Shown piece after piece: positions 35,589 to 43,861 of a DNA stretch of 48,604 nt. The DNA comes from an uncultured Prevotella sp. Lineage in GTDB: Bacteria; Bacteroidota; Bacteroidia; Bacteroidales; Bacteroidaceae. A program made the translations under genes and the position numbers. Location of the stretch: contig USSF01000009.1 in NCBI GenBank assembly GCA_900557405.1, positions 1 through 48,604 on the forward strand, in the 5' to 3' direction. The notes under the pieces were generated by a model. The model saw only the letters and a program-made list of their open reading frames with translations, made no database searches and was not told where the DNA came from. Within the stretch, counting starts at the first letter, position 1; the number at the start of each line of letters is the position of its first letter.

Positions 35589-35897
35589 TTAATATTTCAT
35601 GTTTTCAATACTGTTCACCTGATCGCTGTGGAAATTACGGTAAACATTAATAACAATAGCAATAGCAACGGCACTCTCGGCTGCGCTCACACCCATAGAG
35701 AAGAGAGTCATGAAGAAGCCCTCAAACTCGCCAGGGAACAACAGACGGTTGAATGCAGCGAAGTTGATGTCTACAGCGTTGAGCACAAGCTCTACGGAGA
35801 TAAGCATCGCTATCAGGTTACGACGTGTAACGAATCCGTAAACGCCGATGAAGAACAACAGTGCGCTAAGCACAAAATAACATTGTACTGGTACCAT
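35589..35897 (-). CDS. nuoK: NADH-quinone oxidoreductase-type subunit K
   Basis: A 102-residue, three-helix membrane subunit. The second-helix Glu lies in LIAMLISVELVLNAVDINFAAF and the third-helix Glu in SAAESAVAIAIVINVYR; both belong to the proton path. Length is normal, with 2 bp between the nuoJ stop and the nuoK start. Confidence 0.96.
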   Translation of the reverse strand: MVPVQCYFVLSALLFFIGVYGFVTRRNLIAMLISVELVLNAVDINFAAFNRLLFPGEFEGFFMTLFSMGVSAAESAVAIAIVINVYRNFHSDQVNSIENMKY

Positions 35898-35899
35898 AA

Positions 35900-36424
35900 T
35901 TACTTATCCTCCTTATCTTTACGTGCAACAACAATTCCACCGATGATACATGCCAGCAGGAATACTGAGATGAACTCGAACGGAAGAACATACTGATACT
36001 TGTCGCTTCCAACAAGAGCTGTACCGATTACGTCCATCGGAACCTCTGCATCTGCCATCTCACATGCCTTGAACAAGAACTCGTTCTTCAACAGTACAAC
36101 GGCAACAGTGAGGAAACCAGCCAATGTGACAAGGGCTGCTCCAACAGCCTTGCTGCCTTTTACATGCTCAACGAGTCCCTGCAGAGTGCGCTTGCCAACA
36201 AGCTGGATGGCGAAGATATACATCATCGTCAAAGCTCCGGCATAGATACTTATCTGCGCAGCACCCAGGAATGTATAGTCGAGGATGAAATAAAGTCCCG
36301 CAACGCCGAAGAGGACGAAGAGCAGGAATGTAGCAGCACGCATGATGCGCTTTGTAGCTACACACATCACAGCTGAGCCTAAGATGACTACAGCAAAGAT
36401 GCCAAACATTATTATATTAGCCAT
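35900..36424 (-). CDS. nuoJ: NADH-quinone oxidoreductase-type subunit J
   Basis: A 174-residue, five-helix subunit. The helix-3 segment LGAAQISIYAGALTMMYIFAIQLV is the NuoJ hallmark (usually AxxQxxVYxGAxxVLxxFV), including the pi-bulge region that moves during coupling. It lies between nuoI (16 bp) and nuoK. Confidence 0.95.
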   Translation of the reverse strand: MANIIMFGIFAVVILGSAVMCVATKRIMRAATFLLFVLFGVAGLYFILDYTFLGAAQISIYAGALTMMYIFAIQLVGKRTLQGLVEHVKGSKAVGAALVTLAGFLTVAVVLLKNEFLFKACEMADAEVPMDVIGTALVGSDKYQYVLPFEFISVFLLACIIGGIVVARKDKEDK

Positions 36425-36440
36425 TTCTTACTTGTCCTCC

Positions 36441-36977
36441 TTATTTTGTTTTGGTGTTAAACTTACCGATTTCCATTGGTGCGCCACCGTCAATGAGGTT
36501 TGGAAGGCTACCTCCCTTATAAACCTCCTTATCAAGATGAAGCACGAGCTTTTCGCGGTCGAACACGGCATTCTCGAAATCGTTCGTGAAATGGATTGCA
36601 CCAAAGTTACAAGCATTGACACAAAGCTCACAGAACATGCAGTCGCCAAGGTCGTACTGGTAGTCAACCAGCTTGCGCTTCTTCTTACCCGTCTCCGGGT
36701 CTTCAACCATTTCAGTCAAAATCTTTATAGAATCGTTTGGACATGCCTTCTCACAGAGAGTACAGCCTACGCACTTGTAGTTCTCGTTCTCATCACGAGT
36801 AAAGACAAGGCGGCCGCGGTGGCGTGCCGATATGTGGAGAGTGGTCTTACGGTTCTCCGGATACTGCTCTGTACTCTTAGGTGTGAAGTATTCCACAAGT
36901 GTGGTCTTCATACCAACAGCAAGAGTCTTCATCGCAGAACCTATTTCTCCGAAATATGATTTCTTGTTATCTTCCAT
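36441..36977 (-). CDS. nuoI: NADH-quinone oxidoreductase-type subunit I (2x[4Fe-4S])
   Basis: A 178-residue iron-sulfur subunit carrying clusters N6a and N6b. The two ferredoxin motifs are CVGCTLCEKACPNDSI and CMFCELCVNACNFGAI. RLVFTRDENENYKCVGC is the usual lead-in. The N-terminus (MEDNKKSYFGEIG) is amphipathic. It links the electron input module to NuoB; because NuoE/F/G are absent from this operon, the electron donor must dock here or nearby. Confidence 0.96.
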   Translation of the reverse strand: MEDNKKSYFGEIGSAMKTLAVGMKTTLVEYFTPKSTEQYPENRKTTLHISARHRGRLVFTRDENENYKCVGCTLCEKACPNDSIKILTEMVEDPETGKKKRKLVDYQYDLGDCMFCELCVNACNFGAIHFTNDFENAVFDREKLVLHLDKEVYKGGSLPNLIDGGAPMEIGKFNTKTK

Positions 36978-36998
36978 ATCTTTCTTTTCCTCCTTTAA

Positions 36999-38084
36999 TT
37001 AAAAGTGCCAGCCGAATGCCACGATGATTGTCATGAGCACAAGGTTGATGAGACATAGAGGCATGAGGTACTTCCACTCGAGCTTCAGTATCTGGTCGAT
37101 ACGAAGACGTGGGAATGTCCAACGCACCCACATCAAAAGCCATACCACAGCAAATGTCTTGCCGAGGAACCATACGATGCCCGGAATGTAGTTCATCACA
37201 GCATCGAAGCCTTCGATACCGATATTTACAGGTGCCCAGCCTCCGAGGAATACTGTTGTGGCAACTCCTGAAACTACAAAAAGGTTAAGGTACTCTGCCA
37301 GATAGTAGAATCCGAATCCCATACCAGAATACTCGGTGTGGTAACCGGCGGTAAGCTCACTCTCAGCCTCTGCCAAGTCGAACGGGCCACGGTTTGCCTC
37401 TGCGTTACCAGCTACGAGGAACACGAGGAATGCTATAATAGCAGGTACGTGACCTTTGAATATCAGCCAGTTCCAAGGACCTGTCTGAGCCTCTACTATA
37501 CCGGAAATCTGCATTGTGCCTGTAAGAATAACGGCTGTTATCAGACACAGACCGAGAGACATCTCGTATGAGATGAGCTGTACGGCACCACGCATAGCGG
37601 AAACGACACTATACTTGTTGTTACTTGCCCATCCTGCGAGGAAGATTCCGATGACGCCGATACTTGAAACGGCTGTCAGCAAGAAGATGCCTACATTGAA
37701 GTTGAGCACTTCAGCACCATTGTTCCAAGGCAGGAACGAGAATGTTCCTACAGAAGCGATGATTACAAGGAAAGGAGCAATGAAGTAAAGCAGCTTGTCG
37801 GCCTTGTCCACAACAAAGATTTCCTTGATGAGCATCTTGAGCACGTCGGCGAACACCTGGAATACTCCCCAAGGACCTACTCGCATCGGACCGAGACGGC
37901 ACTGGAAGTAGGCACACACCTTACGCTCCATGAATATCAAGATGATTGCCAGCACGGCATAGCCCGCAAGGAGCAGAACGCCAACCAGCACACACTCGAT
38001 AAGTATCGACAGAAAATCCCCAAGACCGAGAGTCTGACGGAGAAGAGCGTCGAACCATGTTGTTATTATACTAAAGTCAAACAT
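36999..38084 (-). CDS. nuoH: NADH-quinone oxidoreductase-type subunit H
   Basis: A 361-residue, eight-helix subunit that forms the quinone tunnel with NuoB and NuoD. Landmarks are MERKVCAYFQCRLGPMRVGPWGVFQVFADVLKMLIKE, GWASNNKYSVVSAMRGAVQLISYEMSLGL, and NRGPFDLAEAESELTAGYHTEYSGMGF. Downstream is nuoI after 21 bp. Upstream is a 99-bp gap with AT-rich repeat words before nuoCD. Confidence 0.97.
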   Translation of the reverse strand: MFDFSIITTWFDALLRQTLGLGDFLSILIECVLVGVLLLAGYAVLAIILIFMERKVCAYFQCRLGPMRVGPWGVFQVFADVLKMLIKEIFVVDKADKLLYFIAPFLVIIASVGTFSFLPWNNGAEVLNFNVGIFLLTAVSSIGVIGIFLAGWASNNKYSVVSAMRGAVQLISYEMSLGLCLITAVILTGTMQISGIVEAQTGPWNWLIFKGHVPAIIAFLVFLVAGNAEANRGPFDLAEAESELTAGYHTEYSGMGFGFYYLAEYLNLFVVSGVATTVFLGGWAPVNIGIEGFDAVMNYIPGIVWFLGKTFAVVWLLMWVRWTFPRLRIDQILKLEWKYLMPLCLINLVLMTIIVAFGWHF

Positions 38085-38090
38085 AATTTT

Positions 38091-38180
38091 ATTTTAGAGT
38101 TTAGAGTTTTGAATTTAGAATTATCCCCGCTTCAAGGCGAGAACTCTCAATTCTTAATTCTTAAATCTTAATTCTTAACT
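38091..38180. repeat. AT-rich repeat words in the nuoH-nuoCD gap
   Basis: The gap holds TTTAGAGTTTAGAG and GAATTTAGAATTAT on one side and a series of AATTCTTAA-type words on the other; the two halves are imperfectly complementary. The words are shared with the slyD-aroC gap (25548-25690). This is the only sizeable gap inside the nuo operon. Confidence 0.6.
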
Positions 38181-38183
38181 CGT

Positions 38184-39755
38184 TTATCTGTCGAGGTCAG
38201 GGATTACGAAGTCGATGGCTGCACCGGTAGTGATGAGGTCGGCTATCTTCTGTCCACGAAGCATTGGGTCGAGAGCTCCTGCAAGGGTAAGTCCCATTGG
38301 TCGCATCTTCATACGATACGGGCTCTTGTCACCACGTGAGTCAAGATAGATACCGAACTCGCCGCTGGCTCCCTCTACAGAGAAATACCACTGTCCCTCA
38401 GGAACCTTGATGATAGGCTTCTGCTTGATGTAGAACTCACCCTCTGGGATGTTATCAATGAGCTGCTCTATGATATCAAGACTCTGATAAAGCTCCTTGA
38501 TATGAACATAGTAACGGTCCATTGAGTCGCAGCCTGTCATAGTGATTTCATTCCACTCCACCTTGTCATACATATCGTATGGATGGCGCTTACGGGTATC
38601 GTTCTTCCAACCGGCAGCACGTCCTGCAGGACCTGTAACACCGTAGTTGATACAGTTCTCTTTGTCCATAGGACCAACGCCAACAAGACGGTTGTGTGTT
38701 ATGACGTTGTCACCGAACACGTCAAGATACTCCTGAATCTTCGGACGAAGATACTTACAGAGCTTCTTTGTGTTCTCCACGAAGTTCGGATCTATATCAG
38801 CCTGCAGTCCACCGATACGGTAGTAGTTCATGATAAGGCGTCCACCTGTTGTCTCTTCCATAACGTTGAGCACATGTTCACGGTCACGCATGCAGTAGAG
38901 GAATGCCGTAAGGGCTCCAAGGTCCTGGGCTGTACAGCCAAGGAACAGCAAGTGGCTGTCGATACGCTGCAACTCATCCATGATAGTACGGATGTATCGG
39001 ATGCGGTCAGACAGTTCTATACCCATAGCCTCCTCGATGACACCTACAAGTGCGTGACGGTGCATCATTGCCGAGAGGTAGTTCAGACGGTCGGTCAATG
39101 CCAGGGTCTGAGGATATGTCATACCTTCCCACATTTTCTCTATACCACGGTGGATATACCCGAGGTGTGGATAGATACGCTTTACAGTCTCACCGTTGAT
39201 GACTGTCTGCAGACGGAGCACACCGTGTGTTGACGGGTGGTTAGGACCGATGTTAACAACATAGTCATCATCAGTAAACAAGCGGTGCTTTGTTTCTGTA
39301 AGGTGACCATCAGCATCGAGATTATACTCTACGGTATAGTCGCTCTCCGGTTCGTCTGTCAGAGGGAACTTGTTTGCCTCCGGACTCATGTCAAAGTCCT
39401 TACGCAATGGGTGCCCCTTGAAGTCAGTGCGCAGGAAGAGACGGCGCATGTCTGGATGACCGAGGAACTTGATGCCTACGAAGTCGAAGACCTCACGTTC
39501 AAGCAGGTCAGCACTCTTCCAAAGGTTTATTACTGTAGGTATTACGTCGCTGCCGTCCACCTTCTTTGCTATTGTGCGTACGGAGCATCGTTCGTTGTTC
39601 TCTGTATTCTCGAGGATGTAGATACATCCGAGACCTTCTTCGCCGAAGTCCTCACCGATTATGGTAACAAGGTAGTCGAAATGTTTCTCGTTCTTCAGCT
39701 TTGCCATCTCACGGGCGAAGTCCTCGAATGTGAGTTCAATATTATTCAGTTTCAT
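38184..39755 (-). CDS. nuoCD: Fused NADH-quinone oxidoreductase-type subunit C/D
   Basis: A 523-residue fusion. The N-terminal NuoC (30 kDa) domain covers about 1-145, with AKKVDGSDVIPTVINLWKSADLLEREVFDFVGIKFLGHPDMRRLFL. The NuoD (49 kDa) domain covers about 160-523, with NIGPNHPSTHGVLRL (quinone-site His), HLGYIHRGIEKM, and a C-terminal end in PDLDR. C-D fusion is known in several bacterial groups. No Cys cluster is expected in this subunit. It lies 18 bp after nuoB. Confidence 0.96.
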   Translation of the reverse strand: MKLNNIELTFEDFAREMAKLKNEKHFDYLVTIIGEDFGEEGLGCIYILENTENNERCSVRTIAKKVDGSDVIPTVINLWKSADLLEREVFDFVGIKFLGHPDMRRLFLRTDFKGHPLRKDFDMSPEANKFPLTDEPESDYTVEYNLDADGHLTETKHRLFTDDDYVVNIGPNHPSTHGVLRLQTVINGETVKRIYPHLGYIHRGIEKMWEGMTYPQTLALTDRLNYLSAMMHRHALVGVIEEAMGIELSDRIRYIRTIMDELQRIDSHLLFLGCTAQDLGALTAFLYCMRDREHVLNVMEETTGGRLIMNYYRIGGLQADIDPNFVENTKKLCKYLRPKIQEYLDVFGDNVITHNRLVGVGPMDKENCINYGVTGPAGRAAGWKNDTRKRHPYDMYDKVEWNEITMTGCDSMDRYYVHIKELYQSLDIIEQLIDNIPEGEFYIKQKPIIKVPEGQWYFSVEGASGEFGIYLDSRGDKSPYRMKMRPMGLTLAGALDPMLRGQKIADLITTGAAIDFVIPDLDR

Positions 39756-39773
39756 GTCTTATACCTTATTATA

Positions 39774-40517
39774 TTATACGGTTTGAGTTTTCTCTGCATC
39801 GTTTGCCAAGTCGCCGCACTTGAAGTCCGCCGGCACATCGGTAACGATGATTGGCTCCGGATGACCGAGCTTCTGTGAATCCTGAAGGTTCTCGTTGCTC
39901 AAGCCGCGAAGTCCGCCCTTGCTCATTGAGAGTTCCTTCTCCTCCTTGGTCATCTTGTGGTTTGCGCCACCAAAGAATTTCTCGATCTTCACCTTGCGCT
40001 GCAGCTGCATCATGCCATAGAGGATTGCCTCAGGACGTGGTGGACATCCTGGCACATAAACATCAACCGGTACAAGCTCGCTGATGCCACGAACCACGTT
40101 GTAGCTCTTTTTGAACGGACCACCGCTGATGGTACATCCACCCACAGCCACTACATACTTAGGCTCTGCCATCTCGTCGTACAAGCGTTTGAAAACCGGT
40201 GCCATCTTATTGGTGATGGTTCCTGCACACATGATGAGGTCGGCTTGGCGAGGTGAGTTACGAGTTACCTCGAAGCCGAAACGGGAGAAGTCATAACGGG
40301 CACAACCCACAGACATGAACTCGATACCACAGCAACTGGTACCGAAGGTCAATGACCACAAGGAGTTGCTTCGTCCCCAGTTGATAACCTGGTCGAGCGA
40401 GCCGAGCACCACGTTGCATCCGCCCTCATGGAGCTGCTCAACAATCTTCTCAAGCGTCTCGTTGTCCTTAAACTCGTCGTAAGGAATACTCTTGATAACG
40501 GGTTTTCTTACTTCCAT
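39774..40517 (-). CDS. nuoB: NADH-quinone oxidoreductase-type subunit B (cluster N2)
   Basis: A 247-residue subunit holding cluster N2, the last electron carrier before quinone. The four Cys ligands are in TSCCGIEFMS, VGGCTISGGPF and VPGCPPRPEA. I start it at ATG 40517 (EVRKPVIKSIPYDEF), giving a 10-bp overlap with nuoA; the longer frame to 40736 is antisense-like noise inside nuoA. The C-terminus has a polar extension of about 50 residues beyond the usual end. Confidence 0.94.
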   Translation of the reverse strand: MEVRKPVIKSIPYDEFKDNETLEKIVEQLHEGGCNVVLGSLDQVINWGRSNSLWSLTFGTSCCGIEFMSVGCARYDFSRFGFEVTRNSPRQADLIMCAGTITNKMAPVFKRLYDEMAEPKYVVAVGGCTISGGPFKKSYNVVRGISELVPVDVYVPGCPPRPEAILYGMMQLQRKVKIEKFFGGANHKMTKEEKELSMSKGGLRGLSNENLQDSQKLGHPEPIIVTDVPADFKCGDLANDAEKTQTV

Positions 40518-40858
40518 TCCAACGCTCCTTTCCGCCAAGCATACGCCAGGCCAAACACTAATACTAACAGGAAGAAACCGATGCTGCACAAGGCCATCGG
40601 TCCAAACTGCTTGACTGCCACAGCCCATGGATACAGGAACACTGTCTCGATATCGAACATCAGGAAGAGAATGGCAAAGAGGTAGTATCCAACATGCATC
40701 GGCAACCACGAAGTTCCGCGTGTAGGAATACCGCACTCAAATGGCTGCCCCTTCACAGGATTGTACGAACGAGGACCTACGAGTTTTGCAACCACGTATG
40801 CTCCCACGACCAATACAACTGCCGTCAAGATTACGGTGATAAATAGGATAAAATACAT
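40508..40858 (-). CDS. nuoA: NADH-quinone oxidoreductase-type subunit A
   Basis: A 116-residue, three-helix subunit, first gene of the operon. The hallmark KGQPFECGIPTRGTSWLPMHVGYYLFAILFLMFDIETVFLYPWA includes the Cys-bearing loop near the quinone site and the conserved FDIE. Its end overlaps nuoB by 10 bp. A TATCTTTG promoter box lies about 46 bp upstream. Confidence 0.96.
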   Translation of the reverse strand: MYFILFITVILTAVVLVVGAYVVAKLVGPRSYNPVKGQPFECGIPTRGTSWLPMHVGYYLFAILFLMFDIETVFLYPWAVAVKQFGPMALCSIGFFLLVLVFGLAYAWRKGALEWK

Positions 40859-40903
40859 AAATATTTTATTTGATTAAATAAATTTGAATGATACAATTGT
40901 CTG

Positions 40904-40911
40904 CAAAGATA
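40904..40911 (-). promoter_or_regulatory. Candidate -7 box of the nuo operon
   Basis: The minus strand reads TATCTTTG followed by C, matching TAnnTTTG, about 46 bp before nuoA. The -33 position lacks TTTG. The 41-kb intergenic space also holds the divergent aromatic operon promoter and leader; 40912-41084 is AT-rich with no other signal. Confidence 0.5.
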
Positions 40912-41084
40912 CATATTTTATATTACATTCTTTGTATTATCAATAAATAAATTGTAAAAACACATAGAATTAACCAAGCATATCCACACTTTTCATTTAC
41001 CAATACGCAAACGTTTACACCGCATAGCAAAGAAAGCAATAATAACATTATGCATGTCTCATTCCAATATTTCTTTCGATTTGT

Positions 41085-41115
41085 TTTGTCATTACGAAAA
41101 ATAGTTATACTTTTG
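41085..41115 (+). promoter_or_regulatory. Promoter of the aromatic amino acid operon
   Basis: TTTG (41085-41088), exactly 19 bp, then TACTTTTG (41108-41115): full Bacteroidetes consensus. Transcription should start near 41120, about 25 nt before the leader ATG at 41145. Confidence 0.8.
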
Positions 41116-41144
41116 CACCATAACAATTAATATCAGAACAAATC

Positions 41145-41222
41145 ATGAACGTATTATTCGCAATTTCAAATTATTATTACTACTACTTTGCATGGACGTG
41201 CAAGGCGGGAAGTTGCGTGTAG
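41145..41222 (+). CDS. Tyrosine-rich leader peptide (attenuator)
   Basis: A 25-codon ORF: ATG at 41145, stop TAG at 41220-41222. Residues 9-17 read NYYYYYFAW, with five consecutive Tyr codons (TAT TAT TAC TAC TAC, 41172-41186) followed by Phe, Ala and Trp; another Phe is at 41157. It begins about 25 nt after the predicted transcript start. It precedes an intrinsic terminator and genes for Tyr/Phe synthesis. Its job would be to report charged tRNA-Tyr by ribosome stalling. No Shine-Dalgarno is seen, which is usual in this phylum. Confidence 0.8.
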   Translation: MNVLFAISNYYYYYFAWTCKAGSCV

Positions 41223-41297
41223 AGTTCAACTCGTATTTTGAATCCGAAGAAATATAGCCATACCGATACAGTCCCCGCCCAAGCAATGAGGCGGGGA
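41196..41297 (+). promoter_or_regulatory. Antiterminator/terminator switch of a tyrosine attenuator
   Basis: Three folds can be drawn. (1) ACGTGCAA (41196-41203) with TTGCGTGT (41213-41220), 8 bp with two wobbles, loop containing GGCGGG. (2) Antiterminator: GGCGGG (41204-41209) with CCCGCC (41274-41279). (3) Terminator: TCCCCGCC (41272-41279) with GGCGGGGA (41290-41297). A ribosome stalled on the Tyr codons blocks fold 1 and leaves GGCGGG free for fold 2. A ribosome at the TAG stop covers GGCGGG, so fold 3 forms. This is textbook attenuation geometry, deduced from sequence only. Confidence 0.75.
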
Positions 41298-41308
41298 TTT
41301 TCATTTTA
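41272..41308 (+). terminator. Intrinsic terminator in the aromatic operon leader
   Basis: An 8-bp GC-rich stem (41272-41279 with 41290-41297), 10-nt loop, followed by TTTTCATTTT. It sits 50 bp after the leader peptide stop and 97 bp before the aminotransferase gene. Confidence 0.85.
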
Positions 41309-41404
41309 TGGACATACCGCCATCCTGCTGCCGACACACCGAGGACTGAATCAAGACGGCAAAGTCCATAACATACAGATACATAAATCAAGGAGAATAC
41401 AAAG

Positions 41405-42664
41405 ATGACACAAACAGACACAAAGAAAATGATACAGCCGGCCAGAAGACTCTCGCTGGTAAAGGAATACTACTTCAGCCGCAAACTGAAGGAAGTGGCG
41501 AAGATGGACCATGAGGGACTTGACGTAATCAGTCTCGCCATCGGCAGCCCCGACATGCCGCCGTCGAAGCAGACTATCGACACGCTCTGCGAAGTGGCCC
41601 GACAGGAGTCCGCCCACGGCTACCAGCCCACGTGTGGCACGCCCGAGCTGAAGGATGCGATGGCAGGATTCTACAGAAGATGGTTCGGTGTAGACTTAGA
41701 TGCAACCAGCGAAATCCAGCCCCTCATAGGCAGCAAGGAAGGAATACTGCACATCACGCTCGCCTTCGTGAACCCTGGCGACAAAGTGCTCGTGCCCGAC
41801 CCCGGCTATCCCACATACACCTCGTTAAGCAGAATCCTCGGTGCGGAAGTTGTGAAATACAACCTCCGCGCCGAAAACTCCTGGCAACCTGACTTCGAGG
41901 AACTGGAGAAGATGGACCTGAGCCGCGTGCGGCTGATGTGGACGAACTACCCGAACATGCCCACCGGTGCAAACGCCCGGATGGAGACATACCGGAAACT
42001 GGTGGGGTTTGCAAAAAGACACGGCATCGTAGTAGTAAACGACAACCCCTACTCCTTCATCCTCAACAGCCATCCGATGTCGCTGCTGCAGGTAGATGGC
42101 GCAAAGGAATGCTGCATAGAGCTCAACTCCATGAGCAAGAGCCACAACATGCCCGGCTGGCGCGTGGGCATGTGCGCATCCAACAGCACCTTCATAAAAT
42201 GGATTCTGCGGGTGAAGAGCAACATCGATTCGGGCACGTTCAGGGCCATACAGCTCGCTGCCGCAACAGCTTATGCCAACGACAATCAATGGCACAACAC
42301 GGCGAACATCACAACATACGCCGGAAGGCGCAGATACGCTGAGGAAATCTTGCAGCAGCTTGGCTGCTCTTACGACCCCGCACAGGTGGGAATGTTCCTG
42401 TGGGGAAGGATTCCCGACTCATACGCGGATGCCGAGGAACTGACGGAAATCCTGCTCCACGAAGCAAGGGTTTTCATCACCCCAGGCCACATTTTCGGAG
42501 CCAACGGCAAAAGATATATAAGAATTTCTTTGTGTGCAAAGCAAGAAAAACTGAAAAATGCCGTTGATAGAATAACGAGGCTTAAGGAAAGAAAGATAAA
42601 GGAAGCGGAAAAAGCAACCGGAAAGAGCTTTACGACAGTAAGCGTCAAGAGTCTGCAGATATAG
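41405..42664 (+). CDS. PLP-dependent aminotransferase, class I/II
   Basis: A 419-residue fold-type I aminotransferase. The Schiff-base Lys is in ELNSMSKSHNMPGWRVGM (about residue 245). The PLP-site Asn/Asp/Tyr pattern appears in MWTNYPNMPTGA and VVVNDNPYSFI, and the substrate Arg in RYIRISLCAK. An AAGGAGA sequence 8 bp before the ATG is a rare clear Shine-Dalgarno in this window. As first structural gene of the operon with DAHP synthase-chorismate mutase and prephenate dehydrogenase, it probably transaminates 4-hydroxyphenylpyruvate and/or phenylpyruvate. The general family includes many substrate ranges, so specificity is inferred from context. Confidence 0.88.
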   Translation: MTQTDTKKMIQPARRLSLVKEYYFSRKLKEVAKMDHEGLDVISLAIGSPDMPPSKQTIDTLCEVARQESAHGYQPTCGTPELKDAMAGFYRRWFGVDLDATSEIQPLIGSKEGILHITLAFVNPGDKVLVPDPGYPTYTSLSRILGAEVVKYNLRAENSWQPDFEELEKMDLSRVRLMWTNYPNMPTGANARMETYRKLVGFAKRHGIVVVNDNPYSFILNSHPMSLLQVDGAKECCIELNSMSKSHNMPGWRVGMCASNSTFIKWILRVKSNIDSGTFRAIQLAAATAYANDNQWHNTANITTYAGRRRYAEEILQQLGCSYDPAQVGMFLWGRIPDSYADAEELTEILLHEARVFITPGHIFGANGKRYIRISLCAKQEKLKNAVDRITRLKERKIKEAEKATGKSFTTVSVKSLQI

Positions 42665-42765
42665 TCATGACGGGCTGTACTGCACAACAAGACACCGTCT
42701 GCGAAAGCAGGCGGACATGAGTTAACTAACATCATTGACAACCAAGTATAAGGCAAATACACATT

Positions 42766-43833
42766 ATGGAATTGGATTTGAAACCATTAGACCTGCACTG
42801 CGACGGCGAGAGGCCCTTCGTGATAGCTGGTCCATGCTCTGCTGAAACTGAAGAGCAAGTGATGACAACAGCACGCCAGCTCGCCTCAAAGGGCTGCCAC
42901 ATATTCCGCGCCGGCGTATGGAAACCGCGCACAAAACCCGGTGGATTCGAAGGAAACGGCGAGGAAGCACTGCCATGGATGAAACGAGTGAAAGAGGAAA
43001 CCGGAATGGCTATCACAACCGAAGTGGCTACACCGGAACACGTAGAGCTCGCACTGAAATACGGCATCGACATTCTCTGGATCGGTGCGCGGACCACAGC
43101 AAACCCCTTTGCAATGCAGGCTATAGCCGACAGCATCAGAGGAAGGGACATACCCGTGTTCGTAAAGAACCCCGTGAACCCCGACCTCGAGCTTTGGATT
43201 GGTGCGATGGAGCGCATCAACCAGGCCGGAATAAAGCGCATAGCGGCAGTACACCGCGGCTTTTCGAGCTATGAGAAAAAGATTTACCGTAACCAGCCCA
43301 TGTGGCAGATTCCCATAGAGTTACGCCGACGAATCCCTGACCTGCCGATAATCTGCGACCCGAGCCATATCGGAGGTAGCCGCGAGCTCATCGCCCCACT
43401 CTGCCAGCAGGCGATGGACCTGGGGTTCGACGGACTGATAGTGGAAACTCACTGCAACCCCGACAAGGCATGGAGCGACGCCAATCAGCAGGTCACCCCC
43501 GAAGTGCTCGACTATATCCTCAGTCTGCTCATAATCCGAAACAAGACAGTAACCACCGAGGGTATCAACGAACTGAGGAAGCAGATTGACGAACTCGACA
43601 ACAACCTGATGGACCTGCTGTCAAAACGCATGAGGGTGAGCCGGGAAATCGGACAATACAAGAAGGAGCACAACATGACCGTGTTGCAGACATCGCGCTA
43701 CAACGAAATCCTCGACAAACGCGGCGCACAGGGTTCGCTCTGCGGCATGGACGCAAAATTCATCAAGGAAATCTTCGAAGCGATACACGAAGAGTCTGTC
43801 AGACAGCAGATTGAGATAATAAACAGGAAATAA
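42766..43833 (+). CDS. Bifunctional DAHP synthase / chorismate mutase (type II)
   Basis: A 355-residue fusion. Residues about 1-255 are a DAHP synthase of the KDO8P-synthase-like (AroAII-beta/AroF) group, with FVIAGPCSAETEEQV, IFRAGVWKPRTKPGGFEG, DILWIGARTTANPFAMQ, PVFVKNPVNPD and PIICDPSHIGG. Residues about 263-355 are an AroQ chorismate mutase (GINELRKQIDELDNNLMDLLSKRM). It both feeds the shikimate pathway and commits chorismate to prephenate, so it is a natural target of end-product control. It lies about 100 bp after the aminotransferase and 28 bp before the dehydrogenase. Confidence 0.95.
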   Translation: MELDLKPLDLHCDGERPFVIAGPCSAETEEQVMTTARQLASKGCHIFRAGVWKPRTKPGGFEGNGEEALPWMKRVKEETGMAITTEVATPEHVELALKYGIDILWIGARTTANPFAMQAIADSIRGRDIPVFVKNPVNPDLELWIGAMERINQAGIKRIAAVHRGFSSYEKKIYRNQPMWQIPIELRRRIPDLPIICDPSHIGGSRELIAPLCQQAMDLGFDGLIVETHCNPDKAWSDANQQVTPEVLDYILSLLIIRNKTVTTEGINELRKQIDELDNNLMDLLSKRMRVSREIGQYKKEHNMTVLQTSRYNEILDKRGAQGSLCGMDAKFIKEIFEAIHEESVRQQIEIINRK

Positions 43834-43861
43834 GGACACCACCAAAATCATCCGTAACACA

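Noticed and set aside
38583..39878. Long plus-strand frames antisense to nuoCD
   Set aside because: Both are shadows of a strongly conserved gene; translations resemble no protein family.
40518..40736. N-terminal extension of nuoB
   Set aside because: It is simply another frame of nuoA; the family start is ATG 40517.
40923..41126. Minus-strand frame of 67 codons rich in hydrophobic residues
   Set aside because: It lies antisense to the aromatic operon promoter in AT-rich DNA; hydrophobicity is a by-product of composition.
41143..41421. Minus-strand frame of 92 codons across the leader
   Set aside because: It is the antisense of the attenuator; the plus strand has promoter, leader peptide and terminator in register.
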